From an uncultured Clostridia bacterium (lineage in GTDB: Bacteria; Bacillota; Clostridia; Oscillospirales; CAG-272), in assembly GCA_904501985.1 (NCBI GenBank), contig CAJGCT010000016.1, forward strand, positions 1 to 34,403: a stretch of 34,403 bases of DNA, read 5' to 3'. The notes beneath the pieces are model-generated. The model saw only the letters and a list, made by a program, of their open reading frames with translations. It did no database searches and was not told the origin of the DNA. How positions within the stretch are numbered: position 1 is the stretch's first letter; each line of letters begins with the position of its first letter. A program made the translations under genes and the position numbers. Shown here in pieces: positions 32,795-34,403 of the stretch.

Positions 32795-33473
32795 GCTTGG
32801 GGACGTGCTGTGCACGGTAAAGCGTTCGGCGAGACGGAGCGTATGTGTGCGCGTGAGGGATGACGGTGCGGCAGAGGTGCTTGCACCAAACAGGCTTTCA
32901 CGGGATGAGATAGTGCGGCTTCTTTCGGAATATGCGCCAAAGCTTGCCGCAGAATGTGAGAAGCGTCGTCAGATTGCCGCGTGCCGCGATACTTTCGTGC
33001 TTGACTACGGTTCAGAGGTCAGATATCTCGGAGAAAAACGTGTTATACACAGTGTCAGCGAGCAGGAGTGTGACGGTGAAGTTTTTCGTATTGCTGACGG
33101 ACTTGCGCCTGAGGAAATACGCTGTGCGGTGACAGATATATACAAGCGTGAGGCGAAAAAATACATTCCGGAGCGTGTGCGGATTATTGCCGAGCGTATG
33201 GGACTTTTCCCGACGGTTGTAAAAATAAACTCCGCCGTTACACGCTGGGCAAGCTGTTCTAAGAAAAATTCCCTGAATTTTTCCTGGTACTGCATGATGG
33301 CAAGCCGTGAGGTTTTGGATTACATAATAGTCCACGAGCTGTGCCATATGAAAGAATTTAACCATTCCCCGAAATTCTGGGCAGAGGTCGAGCCATACAG
33401 CCCGGAGTATAAGGAACACAGAGCCTATCTTCGTGAGCTTTCACGGCAGATAAAATACGAAAAATGGGAATAG
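32781..33473 (+). CDS. YgjP-type zinc metallopeptidase (DUF45)
   Basis: 230 residues. The C-terminal half carries HELCH (175-179) and a third His at 185 (FNHSPKFW), the gluzincin-like zinc site of YgjP/SprT-like peptidases. The preceding RWASCSKKNSLNFSW block is a family hallmark. The N-terminal part (1-110) is a beta-rich region. The biological substrate of this family is unknown. The start ATG has AAAGGA nine bases upstream and lies inside the queH end (14-base overlap, other frame); an upstream frame to 32640 is inside queH. Its last three codons form part of a long terminator stem. Confidence 0.92.
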   Translation: METVRLGDVLCTVKRSARRSVCVRVRDDGAAEVLAPNRLSRDEIVRLLSEYAPKLAAECEKRRQIAACRDTFVLDYGSEVRYLGEKRVIHSVSEQECDGEVFRIADGLAPEEIRCAVTDIYKREAKKYIPERVRIIAERMGLFPTVVKINSAVTRWASCSKKNSLNFSWYCMMASREVLDYIIVHELCHMKEFNHSPKFWAEVEPYSPEYKEHRAYLRELSRQIKYEKWE

Positions 33474-33506
33474 ACTCGGACAAGTGCCCGAATCTGTTCC
33501 CATTTT
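33461..33506 (+). terminator. Bidirectional terminator overlapping the end of the YgjP-type gene
   Basis: A 19-bp stem with one GU pair and one mismatch (33461-33479 with 33488-33506) ends in TTTT on the plus strand, and its A run gives a T run on the minus strand. The left arm includes the stop codon of the upstream gene. Confidence 0.82.
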
Positions 33507-33532
33507 ATATGCTGTTTGTATATACGCTCTAA

Positions 33533-34402
33533 TTAAAGGTTAAACGCGATCTCGATATCCTTTACTTCATTAGGCTTTATGTTTACAATAGGTCTTCCGA
33601 GAACTGCGGTGTCAATAACGGATTTTGCGCTGTATTCCATTACCTCAAGGCGGTCAAAGGCGTTGAGCAGGGAAGTTCCGCCGCAGATAACGCAGTCGTT
33701 TTCGATTATGCATACGGGATTTTTGATGGAAATTTCATCCGCAAGCATAGCAGGCTGGAGGAAAGATGAACCGAAGGGGAATTTGCGCACATTTTTAAGT
33801 GCTATGTAGCTTTCGGGAATGAGACGTGCATCAAACTCGCTGTCAGTGATGGCAAACGCCATAATGTGCGGCGGATGAGCTACGATTATGCTTTCGATAT
33901 CGGGATGCTTTTCGTATATTGCCGCATGGAGTCCCACAGAGCGAGAGGGATTCTTTCCGTGCTCCTTCTTGCCGTTTTCTATGCGTACAAGATCACCCGG
34001 CTCAAGATACTTTCTGTCCATATCGTATGGGGTGATTATAAACGAGCCGTCGGACAGACGCTTTGAGAATGTACCCTGGGAGCTTGTGAAAAGCTGATTG
34101 TCATATGCTCTGTGGATGAGGTTGCACATCTCACGGCGAGTATCAAGCTCCTCGCTTGTGTGTACACGGGGGATGAACTCATCCATCTGCGGATTTACTT
34201 TCTGCTTGTATATGTCCATGTGCTTTTCGGAAAGAGCCACGGGAGTTTTTCCGAGAGTACGAGCGTTTATTTCAAGGCGCGCACAGTAATCGAGGGTTTC
34301 GAATTTCATGAATGCGGAAAAGAGATCGTCGGCACCGATAACAACACCGTGATTTTCCAGCATTACAGTGTTAAGGCCCTTAGCAAATTCTGCGGCGATG
34401 CG
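33533..34402 (-). CDS. Tandem class II aldolase/adducin-like protein (5' truncated by the window)
   Basis: The frame is open to the right edge on the minus strand; the ATG at 34363 is internal. The first visible part is the end of an aldolase domain with the zinc His in MLENHGVVIG. A second, complete class II aldolase-like domain follows (about 68-270 counted from that Met). In it the expected ligands are mostly gone: the His-x-His pair reads V-A-H (161-163), the NHG motif reads NDC (Asp223), and the Glu region reads SRS. So at most one of the usual metal ligands remains. Members of this superfamily make or cleave sugar-phosphate aldols or act as binding proteins (adducin). I infer one working and one degenerate domain. 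No partner genes are visible before the edge. Confidence 0.88.
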   Translation of the reverse strand, partial: RIAAEFAKGLNTVMLENHGVVIGADDLFSAFMKFETLDYCARLEINARTLGKTPVALSEKHMDIYKQKVNPQMDEFIPRVHTSEELDTRREMCNLIHRAYDNQLFTSSQGTFSKRLSDGSFIITPYDMDRKYLEPGDLVRIENGKKEHGKNPSRSVGLHAAIYEKHPDIESIIVAHPPHIMAFAITDSEFDARLIPESYIALKNVRKFPFGSSFLQPAMLADEISIKNPVCIIENDCVICGGTSLLNAFDRLEVMEYSAKSVIDTAVLGRPIVNIKPNEVKDIEIAFNL

Positions 34403-34403
34403 C

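Noticed and set aside
1..34403. tRNA, rRNA, CRISPR array, insertion sequence or prophage
   Set aside because: No transposase or integrase, no regularly spaced repeats, and no RNA gene signatures were seen on reading both strands.

Overview
The window is a chromosomal segment from a spore-forming member of the Firmicutes, most likely an anaerobic, gut-type Clostridia. The evidence is direct. The run yicC-remA-gmk-rpoZ-priA-def-fmt-(zinc peptidase)-rsmB-rlmN-prpC-prkC-rsgA-thiN-spoVM is the conserved Firmicutes housekeeping cluster known from Bacillus subtilis (yloC to spoVM region). YtvI-type and SpoVM sporulation proteins are present, as is an activase for the anaerobic (class III) ribonucleotide reductase. 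Base composition is moderate, coding density is high, and Shine-Dalgarno sites are strong. No mobile element, CRISPR array, tRNA or rRNA was seen.

Layout. 1-375: 3' end of an ABC exporter with its terminator. 527-1612: ytvI. 1588-7501 (minus): a two-gene operon of large secreted subtilases. The upstream one has a complete catalytic triad and propeptide; the downstream one has lost the nucleophile, the oxyanion Asn and the propeptide. 7652-9060 (minus): an ECF transporter S component (probably pantothenate) and a type III pantothenate kinase-like protein, under a strong promoter with a palindrome at the predicted transcription start. 9357-18410: the housekeeping operon, driven by a perfect consensus promoter and covering matrix/biofilm regulation (RemA), nucleotide metabolism (Gmk), transcription (omega), replication restart (PriA), start-Met formylation and deformylation (Fmt, Def) and rRNA methylation (RsmB, RlmN). 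18512-22961: the PrpC/PrkC phosphatase-kinase switch, RsgA, ThiN and the 25-residue SpoVM, closed by a terminator.

23011-24433 (minus): MetA (homoserine O-acetyltransferase type by its Glu111) and a small helical protein. 24740-27826: a 1028-residue membrane-anchored extracellular protein with beta-sandwich and barrel-like modules. 27881-31011: nrdG, a Bacteroidetes-like purM, a ribokinase-family kinase and ruvX, closed by a bidirectional terminator. 31075-32073 (minus): a membrane-anchored SGNH hydrolase, divergent from queH and an overlapping YgjP-type metallopeptidase. 33533 to the right edge (minus): a tandem class II aldolase whose second domain has lost most of its metal ligands.

The most interesting observations are the active/inactive subtilase pair, the key-residue substitutions in Fmt and the CoaX-like protein, the degenerate aldolase domain, the operator-like palindrome before the ECF-coaX pair, the hairpin that would hide the prpC ribosome-binding site, and the isolated Bacteroidetes-type PurM. 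I found no clearly unprecedented multi-gene system; the subtilase pair is the closest candidate. All family assignments come from reading motifs and from recall, not from database searches.
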